Assembly: GCF_002288925.2 (NCBI RefSeq) | Contig: NW_022098072.1 | Coordinates: forward strand, 22,055,489-22,119,488 | Direction of reading: 5' to 3' | Origin: Delphinapterus leucas | Taxonomy: Eukaryota; Chordata; Mammalia; Artiodactyla; Monodontidae | DNA length: 64,000 nucleotides | In this document: piece by piece, positions 33,850 to 46,529 of the stretch | Layout of the letters: the number at the start of each line of letters is the position of its first letter | How positions within the stretch are numbered: position 1 is the stretch's first letter | Program-made: the position numbers and the translations under genes | Notes under the pieces: generated by a model | Told to the model about the DNA's origin: nothing | The model's database searches: none | Seen by the model: only the letters and a program-made list of their open reading frames with translations

Positions 33850-35500
33850 CCCCAAACTTATGCCCCTCCTCTAGCAGCCTCCTGAGTCTTCATTCTTTTC
33901 ACAGCTCAGCTTTTTTGAGCTCTCTCACTTTATCTCATTTTCTCCTCAACTCAATGCAGCCTTGCCCTAGCCTCTTGGAAAACTTACTCTCCCCGAGTAA
34001 TGTCACTGGCCTTCCAGTTGTCAAGTTCTGTCATCTGAGTTGAATATTTGCATCAAGTGACACTATTAAATAGTTCTTTTTTGAAACTTTCTCTCTTTTT
34101 GGCTTCCATGGGGCCATCCGCAGTCTTCTGATCCCCTGTTCTTCTGCCCTCCCTTTCAATATTAGTGTTTCCTGAGACTCTGTCCTTAGTCCCCCTTTGT
34201 ACCCCTCATACTCTCCAGGCCTTCAACCTGCAGTGCTCCTGATGACTTACAGGTGAACACTGTGAAGTGGTTCGCACAGGCTCTGGAATCAAGACCGCCA
34301 GCATTCAAATCCTATGTCCAGCAGTTACCCAGATGGTGACCTTGGATAAATTAGGTACTCTGTGTCTAAGTTTTTTCTCATCTGTGAAGTAGGGATAACA
34401 CTAGTAACTATCTCATGGAGTTCAAGACTTGTCATAAAGCATGTGCCAGGCACACTATCCTTATCCAATTCTAAACTCCTTGCTAGCTTCAGAACTATTG
34501 CCGTCTCTCCCAGGATAGCTCTCAGGCACCTCCAATCCAATGTGCTAAAAAATTGACATTTTCTTTCCCTCGGGATCTGCTTCACCTGTTTTTCCCATTT
34601 GGATTAATGACCCCACAACCCACCCATTAGTCCAAGCCAAGAACAGAGGGGTCTTCCTTTTCTCTTCCTTCTTCCTCAGCCCCTGAAGCTAGTTATTCAG
34701 CTGGTTCTAACATTTCTGCTCCATTAATTTCTCTCAAATCAACTCCTTCCTTTCCATTTTACATTTTACATTTTACAGCCTTACTTCATATCTTCCTTAC
34801 TTCTCTCAGGAGTCATTCTTGACTCTTCTTTCTTTCTGAACCCCTGCTAATTGGGTATCCTGTTCATTACCAGGACCCATTACCCAATAGTACCAATGAT
34901 GTTTATCAAATCTCTCTTTCCTCCTGCCACTGTTCAGATTCTTATAATTTTTCTTCAAGACAATTATAATAACCTTCTAACTGGTCTTTCTACTTTCTCC
35001 ATTCTTGTCTCCCAGTTCCATACCCACTTTTCCCTTCACAATGCACTCAGAGTGGTCTTTCTAAATTCCAGTGTTATCATATCACTTCCTTGCCCCAAGA
35101 CATCCTATTGCCTGCTGGGTAATTTTTGAGTTCCTTATGAGACCTGCCATTCTCCCATGCTGAACTCTCTACAAAGCATCCAAAGCCTATTTTCTTTTTT
35201 TCTCTCAAGTTTTTGCCCACGCTAGTCTCTCTGCATGGAGATCCCTTGCCTCATGCCTCCCCTCATCCCACCCCCGAAAACTCTACTGTCCTTCAGTCTC
35301 AGTGCACATATTTCCTCTGTCTACCTTAGCCCCCTTTCCACACCTCAGTTATAGCACTTGCCACATTGCTGTGATTTGTTAATTTTTTTCTTTCCCCTGG
35401 ACCAGACCCTGGCAACCAGAGATTGTTGTGTATATTTGTTTTCATGTCTTCAATGCCTAGTACACAAGATTAAGAGAAATACATTAGGTGAGAAAATGAA
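33850..35500 (+). repeat. L2 LINE fragments with a MIR
   Basis: L2 pieces run over most of this span (for example ACTGGTCTTTCTACTTTCTC, GAGTGGTCTTTCTAAATTCC, CACATTGCTGTGATTTGTTA). A MIR lies at about 34265-34475 (CTGGAATCAAGACCGCCAGC, GTAGGGATAACACTAGTAAC). No L2 frame survives. Confidence 0.6.
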
Positions 35501-35939
35501 TGAAAGAGTACGTGAAAACCAAAGTCTTGAAAAAGCATGTATGTTGAGATTCAAGGTACATTGATTGGGTGGGATTGAGAGGAAGTCTCTAAAACTCAGT
35601 TCAATTACTTCAAGTTATAAGTAAGATAATCCAGGAGGAAAGACTGAATAGGTATCAGAGGTCTATTAGAAGCAGAGCTGGGGCTAAACCCCACAGTGAT
35701 CTGGTTTCTATGATGAGAGAGTAAGGGATATTGATCATCGCTAGTTTGTTAATATGCTTTTTAAAAAGCTTATGCCCAGTAAATTTAATGACAGAAAAAT
35801 GTCCAGGGGAGGAGATGTGAAGCATACAAATAAGTTCATCTGTATTTGTCAAATTGTATTGTGACTAATAGCAAGCATTCTGGCAAAGTATGAACTTATG
35901 TAATCCATATCACTGAACACTAATGAGATTTCACATACC

Positions 35940-36710
35940 TTATAGGTGATTTGATTTTATTTTTTGAAGTTACTGTTGGGTTGTCTTTTTCCTTTTGATC
36001 TGTAGGAGATCCTTATATATTCTGGATACTATCCCTTCGTCAATTATGTGTTGCAAATTTGTGGCTTGTTATGGATTGTGGTTTCTTTTCCTTGTTGGAG
36101 AAATTCTTCCTTTTCCCAAAGTCATAAAAATATCCTCCCATTTTGTCTTTTGAAAGCACTGTATATTTGCTTTTTCCATTTAAGTCATGACTCCACATGG
36201 AATTAAGTTTTGTGTATGGTGTGAACATTTTTAATAATATAGCTCGATCTTTGGTAGGGCTGTTCTACCTCCCCCACCCCCACCCCACCTCCATCCTTTT
36301 TTGTTGTTATTCAAGAATGTCTTGGCTATTCTTGTCCCCTGTAACTCTGTACATGGTTTAGAATTAACATGTAAATTCTGCTAACACCCAGGTGGGATTT
36401 TGTTTGGAGTTGGGTTGACTCCTAGATCAATTTGAAGACAGTGTTATATCTGTTCATTCATTTAGGTCTTCTTTAGGTTTTTAATTTCTTTGAAGTTTAT
36501 AATTTTCTCTATCAGTATCTTGAACAGTTTTGTTGCAGATATTTCTAGGTGCATCTTAGTTTTATGCTATTATAATAATAAACTGTGTTATTTTTTCCAT
36601 TATTTTTTTGACTGATCTTACTACTTAAATAATGGTATCAGCTGCAAACATGACAGTATTTTTTTCTTCCTTTCAGTCCTTTTTTCTTTTCTTTTTTTTT
36701 TCTTGCCTTG
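35940..36710 (-). repeat. Old L1 (L1M) ORF2 relic, antisense to CDC40
   Basis: TAGGAGATCCTTATATATTC, GAATGTCTTGGCTATTCTTG and the TCAGCTGCAAACATGACAGT block (the reverse of the RT active-site region) place this as the second half of ORF2, reversed. 35510-35930 is unrecognised. Confidence 0.65.
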
Positions 36711-36724
36711 CCATGATTGCTAAG

Positions 36725-37640
36725 ATCTCCAGAAAGATCAAAAATAAAAAGAGGGGAAAAGAATATATCAGGCAAATTCCAAGAAGAAGAAAATGGCATT
36801 GGTTGTATTAGGGTCAATAAAATAGACTTTACAACAGAAAAAGGATCACTTCATAATGATACAAGGTTCAGTTCACAAAGAGGTACATAACAATTTTAAA
36901 TTTATATGCACCTAATAATGTAAGCACAAAATATTTAAGCAAAAGTTTTTATAACTACGAGAGAAACTGACAAATCTACAATTACAGCAGAAGATTTTAA
37001 TATACCTCTTTCAATAATTGATAAAATAAGCAAAACAATATCAATGATGACACAGAAAATTCAAACAACGAAATTAGCAAACTGTATCTGAAGGGTATAA
37101 AGGACATGGCACTCAATGCAGAAAACTGTTTTCAAGCAGTAATAAAACATTTTTTAAAAACTGACCATATACTAGGCCAGGGATTGGCAAACTTTGGTAA
37201 AGGGCCAGATAGTAAATATTTGGGGCTGTGCAGGCCACATACAGTCTTTGTCACATCTTAATGTCTGTCTTTGCCTCTTTCTTTCTTTTTTTAAACAACC
37301 CTTTAAAATGTAAATATCTTACATTTACTTAGCTTGTTGGTACAAAAGCAGACTGTGGGCTGGACATGGCCCAATAATTGTAGTTTGCCAACCCCTGTAC
37401 TAGTCCATAAAATAAATCTCAATACATTTTAAGTCATATAATCACATTCTCTGACCACAGTGCATCTAAGCTAATCAGTCACAAAAAGATAAACTATAAA
37501 ATACCCACATTTGAAAATTATAAATTGTACTCAGTAAACCATGGGCCAAATTTTTAAAAACTAGAAAATATTTTGAACAATAAGAAAACAATGCTCATCA
37601 GAACTTATGAGGTGCAGCCATAGTAATAATTTTTTTTTCA
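36725..37640 (+). repeat. L1 ORF2 endonuclease block in the opposite orientation
   Basis: TTAGGGTCAATAAAATAGAC, AAATTTATATGCACCTAATA, TCTACAATTACAGCAGAAGA and CACATTCTCTGACCACAGTG follow the L1 endonuclease region in + orientation. It is diverged and split by a hAT element at 37178-37397. It adjoins L1 sequence in - orientation on both sides. Confidence 0.6.
37178..37397. repeat. Non-autonomous hAT-Charlie element with 8-base duplication
   Basis: The ends CAGGGATTGGCAAACTTTGG and TAGTTTGCCAACCCCTG are inverted repeats. TACTAGGC (37170-37177) and TACTAGTC (37398-37405) flank it, an 8-base duplication as expected for hAT. The interior includes AAAGGGCCAGATAGTAAATA. It carries no transposase. 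Confidence 0.8.
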
Positions 37641-37649
37641 AGTATAGTG

Positions 37650-39775
37650 TTAAATACACATAACAGTATAGAAGAAATGAGCACAGAATATCTTTCCATT
37701 TTTTGTATCTTTTCAATTTTTTTCATGAATATCTTATAGTTTTCAGTGTATGTATCTTTCACCTCCTTGTTTAAATTTGTTCCTAGATGTTTTATTGTTT
37801 TTCATGCTATTGTAAATTGGATTGTTTTCTTAATTTCTCTTTCTAGTGGTTCATTGTTAACATATAAAGCAACAGACTTTTGTATATTGATTTTGTACCC
37901 TGCAACTTTACTGAATTCATGTATTAGTTCTAATAGTTGTTTGGTGGAGTCTTTAGAGTTTTCTCTATATAAATGATGTCATCTGCCAGTAGTGACAGTT
38001 TTACTTCTTTTCCAATTTGGATGCTTTTTATTTCTTTTTCCTGCTTAAATTGCTCTGACTAGGACTTAACAATACTATGTTTAATAAAAGTGGTGAAAGT
38101 GGGCATCTTTTCTTGTTCCTGATCTTAAAGGAAAATTTTTCATCTTTTTGCCATTGAGTATGATGTTAGCTGTGGGTTTGTCATATATGGCATTTATTAT
38201 GTCGAGGTACATTATGTCTATACCTGCTTTGTTGAGACTTTTTATAAGGAATGGGTATTGAATTCTGTCAGATGCCTTTTCTGTGTCTATTGTGATGATG
38301 TTTATTCTTTGTTAATGTGCTGTATCACGTTGATTAATTTGTAGATGTTGAACCATCTTTGCATCCCTGGAATAAATCCTACTTGATCGTGGTGTATGAT
38401 CCTTTTATTGTATTGTTGAATTTGGTTTGCTGACATTTTGAGGATGTTTGCATTTAAGTTCTTCAGGAATATCGGCCTGTAATATCCCTTTTTTGTGGTA
38501 TCCTTGTCTGGTTTTGGTATCAGGGTAATGCTGGTCTCATAAAATGAATTTGGGAGCATTCACTCTTCAATTTTTTGGAAGAGTTTGAGAAGGATAGGTG
38601 TGAAACGTTTCAATATTTGGTAGAATATTGAAGCCTTCTGGTCCTGGAGTTTTATTCTTTGGGAGTTTTTTGATTACTGATTCAGTCTCCTTACTAGTAA
38701 TTGGTCAGTTCAGATTTCCATTTCTTCATGATTCAGTCTCGAAGATTGTATGTTTCTAGGAATTTATCCATTTCTTCTAGGTTGTCCAATTTGTTGGCAT
38801 ATAGGTGTTCATAGTAGTATCTTATAATCCTTTGTACTTTGGTATCAGTTGTAACTTCTCTCTCGTTTCTGATCTTATTTATTTCATCCTCTGTTTTTTC
38901 TTAGTGAATCTAGGTAAAGGTTTATCAATTTTGTTTATCTTTTCAAAGAACCAGCTCTTGTCTTTTTCTTTCTGTTGTCTTTTTAGTCTATTTCATTTAT
39001 TTCCACTCTGATCTTTATTATGTCCTTCCTTCTACCAACTTTGGGCTTCATTTGTTCTTCTTTCCTAGTTCCTTTATGTGTAAAGTTAGGTTGTTTATTT
39101 GAGGTTTTTCTTGTTTCTTGAGGTAATCCTATGTCTCTAACTTCCCTCTTAGAACTTCTTTTGCTGCATCTCATAGATTTTGGTATGTTGTATTTCCATT
39201 TTCATTTGTCTCAAGGTATTTTTCTTTTTAATTTCTATTTTGATTTCTTCATTGACCCATTGGTTGTTCAGTAGCGTATTGTTTAATCTCCACATATTTG
39301 TGGTTTTTCCAGTTTTCTTCTTTTAATTGATCTCTAGTTTCATACCATTGTGGTTGAAAAGATGCTTGATATGATTTCAGTCTTCTTAAGTGTACTGAGA
39401 CTTATTTTGTGGCCTAACATCTGATCTATCCTGGAGAATGTTCTATGTGCATTTGAAAAGAATGTGTACTCTGCTGCTCTTGGATGGAATGTTCTGTATT
39501 TATCTATTAAGTCTATCTGGTATAATTATTGATTTTCTTTCTGGATGATCTATCCATTAATGTAAGTGGAATATTAAAGTCCTCTACTATTATTGTATTC
39601 CTGTCAATTTCTCCCTTTAGGTCTGTTAATACTTGCTTTATATGTTTAGGTGCTCCTGTGTTGGGTGCATAGATATTTACAAATGTTATACCTTTTTGCT
39701 GGATTGATCCCTTTATCATGATGTAATGTCCATCTTTGTCTTTTATTACAGTCTTTTTCCTCTGTATTTGTTAAG
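37650..39775 (-). pseudogene. Dead L1 ORF2 fragment (endonuclease to RT)
   Basis: About 2.1 kb reads on the - strand as diverged L1 ORF2. Recognisable pieces are an endonuclease stretch (frame 39513-39719, with VNIYAPNTGAPKHIKQVL) and an RT stretch (frame 38302-38559, with [17 protein letters not shown] and [12 protein letters not shown]). The part after the RT active site and the 3' UTR are absent. Stops and frameshifts occur throughout. It is antisense to CDC40. Confidence 0.75.
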
Positions 39776-39779
39776 GGCC

Positions 39780-40950
39780 AAACTCAAAAGATATCTTTAT
39801 AGAATTTCTATTTTTTTCCTCAGCCACTTAAACTCCCATTATAGAAAGTCTGTTCATTTCTATTTTTTGGCAAAAAACCTATAACATAAATTGATAGTTT
39901 GTAATAATGGTTGATATTTATGTCTTGTTTATAGTTTACAAAGTGCTTTCACATCCATTTTCTTATTTGTGTAACAGTAAGAAATGTGAAAAGGACTAAA
40001 AGGTAAATATTATATGATTTTATTTTCAAATTACTTTGAATCAACAAAAGGTAACATATTTAAACTTATTTGACCCATCGGGTACACTTTACTTACTGCA
40101 CTTTAATTTTTATGGATAATTAAAGCTGAATAGAAATCCTTTGTAATTCTCTGGTAATTTCAATTGCATGCCTAATTGTTATTGAACTCCTCATGGGTAT
40201 TAAAACAAGGTTGTGGTGTTGTCCAAGTTTTTCTAATTAAACGTAAAATTAATAACTCTTCATTTTCTGAGGAGTTGTCCAGTTTGTTCTATAATTTTAG
40301 CAGGAGCCAGAGATGGGGACCTAGTTATACTTTTATTAGTTGCCACATTGCTTTTTAAGAGTAGTTCTTTTAAAATTGTATTTTGCATTTAAAACTTGAT
40401 GTCTTGTGGTACTCTGTTCAAAATCATTCAAATTCAGAGTATTTAAAATACCCTTAATCAGAAAGATCTGGTAAACCATATTATAAAGTGGTTCTAACAA
40501 CTGTATTCTAAAAAAGCCATTGGGGACGTATGAACACGGCTAAGCCTCTTGTTATTATAAGCAGTTTATCCTTATAAAAGAGAGAAAAGCATTTAATTTA
40601 GTTTTTATGCAGTTTAACTTTGTGGTACTTGGTTTTGCTACTGAGCCCTAGGTAGATATTCTCTCTAATCAATGAAGATTGGGGTATGCTTTCTAGGGTA
40701 ATATAGGTGGCCCAGCATTTGAACCCCCTTCCTTAATAGTTTTAATGTAAACAGCATCCTTCCCTGCCTCCTACCTTCAGAAGCTGGAAACCCAGATTCT
40801 ATCCTCCCAACTCCCTTTCAGCTAAGGTTTAGGACTATAATTTGGGCTCTCAGGCAGATGCACCCACCTAAATTCTAGTCTAAAGCTAATCCACAAAGAA
40901 GCAAAGAAAAAGAATATTTTAAGTGGCAGTGATGACTCCCAACACTAAAA
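39780..40950. other. Intronic stretch without recognised genes
   Basis: Only a faint MIR-like piece near 39900-39990 (GTTTACAAAGTGCTTTCACA) is visible. The rest is AT-rich intron sequence. Confidence 0.4.
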
Positions 40951-40959
40951 GATTAAAAG

Positions 40960-41560
40960 AAAATTAAAAAATCATCTATGATCTTTGCTAGCTTCAGATC
41001 TATCATCATCTACTCCCAACATCTCCCACCAACTCCAAAAATCTATCACCCTTCACCCATTCTTGTCTTTGTAATCTCTGTTTCATCTCAGGGAGGATTC
41101 TCCTTCTCTTTTCAGAGGCTAGTTGGTTGTATCCTGGATTATCTCCCCTCTCACCTCTTCCAGAATGACCATATCTTTTTGATCATTCCCTCATTCTTAT
41201 CGTATGTTTCTCCCTACTTGCTCCTTTCCTGTAGCTTATGATTGACTAAATCTTTGGCTTAGCCTTTTCTTTAAAAAGGAAAAAAGTAAACTGAATTTTA
41301 CCCTGAAAATCCTTCAATCTGGTACCCCATCTCTTCTTCTTTACTGCCAGATGTCTTGAAAGAGCAAAAATATTGATGTCTTTTTTTTTTCTAAATCCTC
41401 GGTTATACCTCTGCCCCTTGCAACTGGCTCTCCATACTTCACCCCGCTACCAAAATTGCTCTGGCAAAGGTTTTCTGTGACATAATTGCCAATTTCAGTG
41501 ATCTTTGGTCAGCCTTCATCCTCTTTAATTTCTCTAGGAATTTGACATATCTTTCTTCAG
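40960..41560 (+). repeat. L2 LINE fragment
   Basis: CTTCTCTTTTCAGAGGCTAG, GGTTTTCTGTGACATAATTG and CAATTTCAGTGATCTTTGGT fit L2 internal sequence. Confidence 0.5.
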
Positions 41561-42320
41561 TTTAATTTAACAAATATTTATTGAACATGCGCTTCATGCC
41601 CTGCATTCTACTGGGCAGTAAGACTATAAAATATAAGTAAAAGTCATGTGCAACAAATAATGTATCACAAGGGCTATTAGGAGTTATGTGTAACATCTCT
41701 TAGGACTGTGGATGAAAAAGCATTTTTCCTGAGCCAAGAGGAGGGGCGGTATCAGGGAAAAGAAGAAGATGACATATTATAAGATAGCAAAGGGAAATGC
41801 ATAAGGAACACAGTAACATTGCCAACAACACAGGAAGCATGAAAGTGCTTGATATTTTAAAAAGTCAGCAATTAGTCTAATATGGCAAAAATTGGGGTAC
41901 GTTAAACCAGATAAGGATATACTATAATAGACCAGGCAAGATATGAAGTCTGAACTAGGATGGTGGAGAAGGGAAGGTGGGAGGAGGGTTGCTAGAGAAA
42001 TATTTTAGGGGTAGAATCAGTAAGACTCAGTGCCTAATTTGTTCGTGTGTGACAGTGGAGTCATGGGGAAATGGTATCTTGTGTTTTGGACATACCAAGG
42101 TGTTTGATGCTGTGGAATATCCATATAATGAAGTTCAGTAGGCCGTTAGATATGTGGATACAGAGGCTAGGTATGGTCAAGGCTGCAGATAAAAATTTGG
42201 GCTGGAAATTGAAGTCAAGAGATAAGATAAAGATGTGGACAAATTTGAAACAAGAGAGGAAGGAAGTTTAAGAGAGTCAGACCTGAAGGACTCTGTCTTT
42301 GTAAAGTAGAGAAACTAAGT
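41560..42320 (-). repeat. L2-like LINE fragments
   Basis: TTAACAAATATTTATTGAAC at the left, and further right AGTAGGCCGTTAGATATGTG with TGCAGATAAAAATTTGGGCT, resemble reversed L2. Diverged. Confidence 0.45.
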
Positions 42321-42380
42321 CACCTGCTTTGGTGGGGGGTGTTTTAATAGTGACAGAATTTTGGAACAATAACTGTGTGC

Positions 42381-42650
42381 CTATAGTATTACTTTTCCTG
42401 TCAGTTTTCTATCTTTGGTCATTACCTGGTCTAACTCTACGAGATCTTCATTTGTCAGTGGCATTGCTTCTTCTCCAGCATCACTGTCAACTTCATGCTT
42501 TTCTACCTGTTTTGCAAAATTTGCGATGTTACTTTGCATTATCTTTGCATTATGTTTACAGATATATCCTACATCCGCAAGTGGCCAACAAAGATGGTGA
42601 CATGATAGGAATAGTTCTAGGGGGTTAAGGCCACATTCGTGCATACAAAA
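42381..42650 (-). pseudogene. Possible Tigger/pogo transposase C-terminal remnant
   Basis: An 87-codon - strand frame contains IANFAKQVEKHEVDSDAG and EEAMPLTNEDLVELDQ. The acidic stretch followed by LTNEDLVEL resembles the C-terminal region of Tigger-type (pogo superfamily) DDE transposases. No terminal repeats are visible, and an L1 tail directly abuts on the right. The assignment rests on one short motif. Confidence 0.4.
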
Positions 42651-43022
42651 TCCAACTTCTGTAGCTTTTTTTTTTTTTTAACATCTTTATTGGAGTATAA
42701 TTGCTTTACAATGTTGTGTTACTTTCTGCTATATAACAAAGTGAATCAGCTATATGTATACCTATATCCCCATATCCCCTCCCTCTTGTTCCTCCCTATC
42801 CCACCCCTCTAGGTGGTCACAGAGCACTGAGCTGACCTCTCTGTGCTATGCAGCTGCTTCCCACTAGCTATCTATTTTACATTTGGTAGTGTATATGTCA
42901 GTGCTACTGTCTCACTTCATCCCAGCTCACCCTTCCCCCTCCCCGTGTCCTCAACTCCATTCTCTACATCTGCATCTTTATTCCTGTCCTGCCCCTAGGT
43001 CCATCAGAACCATTTGGTTTTT

Positions 43023-46000
43023 TTAGATTCCATATATATGTGTTAGCATACGGTACTTGTTTTTCTCTTTCTGACTTACTTCACTCTGTATGACAGACCC
43101 TAGGTCCATCCACCTCACTACAAATAACTCAATTTCGTTTCTTTTTATGGTGGAGTAATATTCCATTGTATATATGTGCCACATCTTCTTTACCCATTCA
43201 TCTGTCGATGGACACTTAGGTTGCTTCCATGTCCTGACTATTGTAAACAGTGCTGCAGTGTATATACCCTGAGAAAACCATAATTCATAAAGAGTCATGT
43301 ACCACAATGTTCATTGCAGCTTTGTTTTTTTGATATTTAGCTGCATGAGCTGCTTGTATATTTAGGAGATTAATCTTTTGTCAGTTACTTTGTTTGCAAA
43401 TATTTCCTCACATTCTGAAGATTGTCTTTTCATCTTATTTATGGTTTCCTTTGCTGGGCAAAAGCTTTTAAGTTTCATTAGGTTCCATTTGTTTATTTGT
43501 GTTATCTCCATTTCTCTGGGAGGTGTGTCAAAAAGGATCTTGCTGTGATTGATGTCATAGAGTGTTCTGCCTATGTTTTCCTCTAAGTTTTACAGTGAGT
43601 GGGCTTACATTTAGATCCTTAATCCATTTTGATTTTATTTTTTGTGTATGGTGTTAGGAAGTGATCTAATTTCATTCTTTTACATGTAGTTCTCCAGTTT
43701 GCCCAGCACCACTTATTGAAGAGGCTGTCTTTTCTCCATTGTATAGTCTTGCCTCCTTTATCAAAGATAAGGTGACCATATGTGCGTGGGTTTATCTCTG
43801 GGCTTTCTATCCTGTTCCCTTGATATGTATTTCTGTTTTGGTGCCAGTACCATACTGTCTTGATTACTGTAGCTTTGTAGTATAGTCTGAAATCAGGGAG
43901 CCTGATTCCTCCAGCTCCGTTTTTCTTTCTGAAGATTGCTTTGGCTATTTGGGGACTTTTGTGTTTCCATACAAATTGTGAAACTTTTTGTTCTAGTTCT
44001 GTGAAAAATGCCATTGGTAGTTTGATAGGGATTGCACTGAATCTGTAGACTGCTTTGGGTAGTATAGTCATTTTCACAATGTTGATTCTTCCAATCCAAG
44101 AAAATGGTATATCTCTCCATCTGTTTGTATCATCTTTAATTTCTTTCATCAGTGTCGTATAGTTTTGTGCATACAGGTCTTTTGTCTCCTTAGGTAGATT
44201 TATTCCTAGGTATTTTATTCTTTTTGTTGCAGTGGTAAATGAGAGTGTTTCCTTAAGTTCTCTTTCAGATTTTGCATTGTTAGTGTATAGGAATGCAGGA
44301 GATTTCTGTGCATTAATTTTGTATCCTGCTACTTTACCAAGTTCATTGATTAGCTCTAGTAGTTTTCTGGTAGCATCTTTAGGATTCTCTATGTATAGTA
44401 TCATGTCATCTGCAAACAGTGACAGTTTCACTTCTTTTCCAATTTGGATTCCTTTTATTTATTTTCTTCTCTGATTGCCTTGGCTAAAACTTCCAAAACT
44501 ATGTTGAATAATAGTGGTGAGAGTGGGCAACCTTGTCTTGTTCCTGATCTTAGAGGAAATGGTTTCAGTTTTTCACCATTGAGAACGATGTTGGCTGTGG
44601 GTTTGTCATATATGGCCTTTATTATGTTGAGGTAGGTTCCCTCTATGCCTACTTTTTGGAGAGTTTTTATCATAACTGGTTGTTGAATTTTGTCAAAAGT
44701 TTTTTCTGCACCTGTTAAGATTATCATATGGTTTCTTTCCTTCAATTCGTTAATATGGTGTATCACATTGATTGATTTGTGTATATTGAAGAATCATTGC
44801 ATTTCTGGGATAAACCCCATTTGATCATGGTGTATGACCCTTTTAATGTGCTGTTGGATTCTGTTTGCTAGTATTTGGTTGAGGATTTTTGCATCTATGT
44901 TCATCAGTGATATTAGCCTGTAGTTTTCTTTTTTTGTGACATCTTCGGTTTTGGTTTCAGGGTGATTGTGGCCTCGCAGATTGAGTTTGGGAGTGTTCCT
45001 CCCTTTGCTACATTTTGGAAGAGTTTGAGAAGGATAGGTGTTAGCTCTTCTCTAAGTGTTTACTTGTAAAGCCATCTGGTCCTAGGCTTTTGTTTCTTGG
45101 AAGATTTTTAATCACAGTTTCAATTTCAGTGCTTGTGATTGGTCTGTTTAAATTTTCTATTTGTTCCTTGTTCAGTCTCAGAAGGTTGTGCTTTTCTATG
45201 TCCATGTCTTCCAGGTTGTCCATTTTATTGGCATAGAGTTGCTTGTAGTAATCTCTCATGATCCTTTGTATTTCTGCAGTGTCAGTTGTTACTTCTCCTT
45301 TTTTGTTTCTAATTCTGTTGATTTGAGTCTTCTCCCTTTTTCTCATGAGTCTGGCTAATGGTTTATCAATTTTGTTTATCTTCTCAAAGAACTAGCTTTT
45401 AGTTTTATTGACCTTTGCTTTTGTTTTCTTTGTTTCTTTTTCATTTATTTCTGGTCTGATCTTTATGATTTCTTTCCTTCTGCTAACTTTGGCGTTTTTT
45501 TGGTTCTTTTTTCTCTAACTGCTTTAGGTGTAAGGTTAGGTTCTTTATTTGAGATTTTTCTTGTTTCCTGAGATACGATTGTATTGCTATAAATTTCCCT
45601 CTTAAAACTGCTTTTGCTGCATCCCATAGGTTTTATGTCGTCGTGTTTTCACTGTCATTTGTTTCTAGGTATTTTTTGATTTCCTTTTTGATTTCTTAAG
45701 TGATCTCTTGGTTATTTAGTAGCATATTGTTTAGCCTCCATAGGTTTGTATTTTTTACAGATTTTTTCCTGTAATTGATATCTAGTCTCATAGCGTTGTG
45801 GTCAGAAAAGATACTTGACATGATTTCAACTTTCTTAAATTTAGCAAGGCTTGATTTGTGACCCAAGATATGATCTATCCTGGAGAATGTTCCATGAGCA
45901 CTTGAGAAGGAAGTCTATTCTGTTTTTTTAGGATGGAATGTCTTATAAACATCAATTAAGTCCATCCGGTCTAGTCTGTCACTTAAAGCTTGTGTTTCCT

Positions 46001-46482
46001 TATTTATTTTCATTTTGGTGATCTGTCCATTGGTGAAAGTGGGGTTTAAAGTCCCCTACTATGATTGTGTTACTGTCAGTTTCCCTTTTTATGGCTCTTA
46101 ACATTTGCTTTATGTATTGAGATGCTCCTGTGTTGGGTGCATAAATGTTTACAATTGTTATATCTTCTTCTTGGATTGATCCCTTGATCATTATGTAGTG
46201 TCCTTCTTTGTCTCTTGTAATAGTCTTTATTTTAAAGTCTGTTTTGTCTGATATGATTATTGCTTCTCCAGCTTTCTTTTGATTTCCATTTGCATGGAAT
46301 ATCTTTTTCCATCCCCTTACTTTCAGTCTGTATGTGTCCCTAGGTCTGAAGTGGGTCTCTTGTAGACAGCATACATACGGGTCTTGTTTTTGTATCCATT
46401 CAGCCAGTCTATGTCTTTTGGTTGGAGCATTTAATCCACTTACATTTAAGGTAATTATCAATATGTATGTTCCTATGACCAT
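43023..46482 (-). pseudogene. L1 ORF2 remnant (endonuclease and reverse transcriptase)
   Basis: The - strand frame 46000-46482 opens with a recognisable endonuclease start (LNVSGLNAPTKRHRLAEWIQ, CLQETHF) and keeps GDF. RT sequence follows in frames at 45041-45346 and 44455-44766 ([15 protein letters not shown]). The 270-codon frame at 43619-44431 begins at the RT active site (LFADDMI) and covers the thumb region. The C-terminus appears at 43023-43307. Stops and frameshifts separate the parts, so no active enzyme can be made. Confidence 0.88.
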
Positions 46483-46529
46483 TTTCTTAATTGTTTGGGG
46501 TTTGTTTTTGTAGGTCTTTTCCTTCTCTT

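Noticed and set aside
43619..44431. 270-codon frame as a functional reverse transcriptase
   Set aside because: It keeps the FADD motif but is only part of L1 ORF2. Stops and frameshifts cut it off from the rest, so it is a relic.
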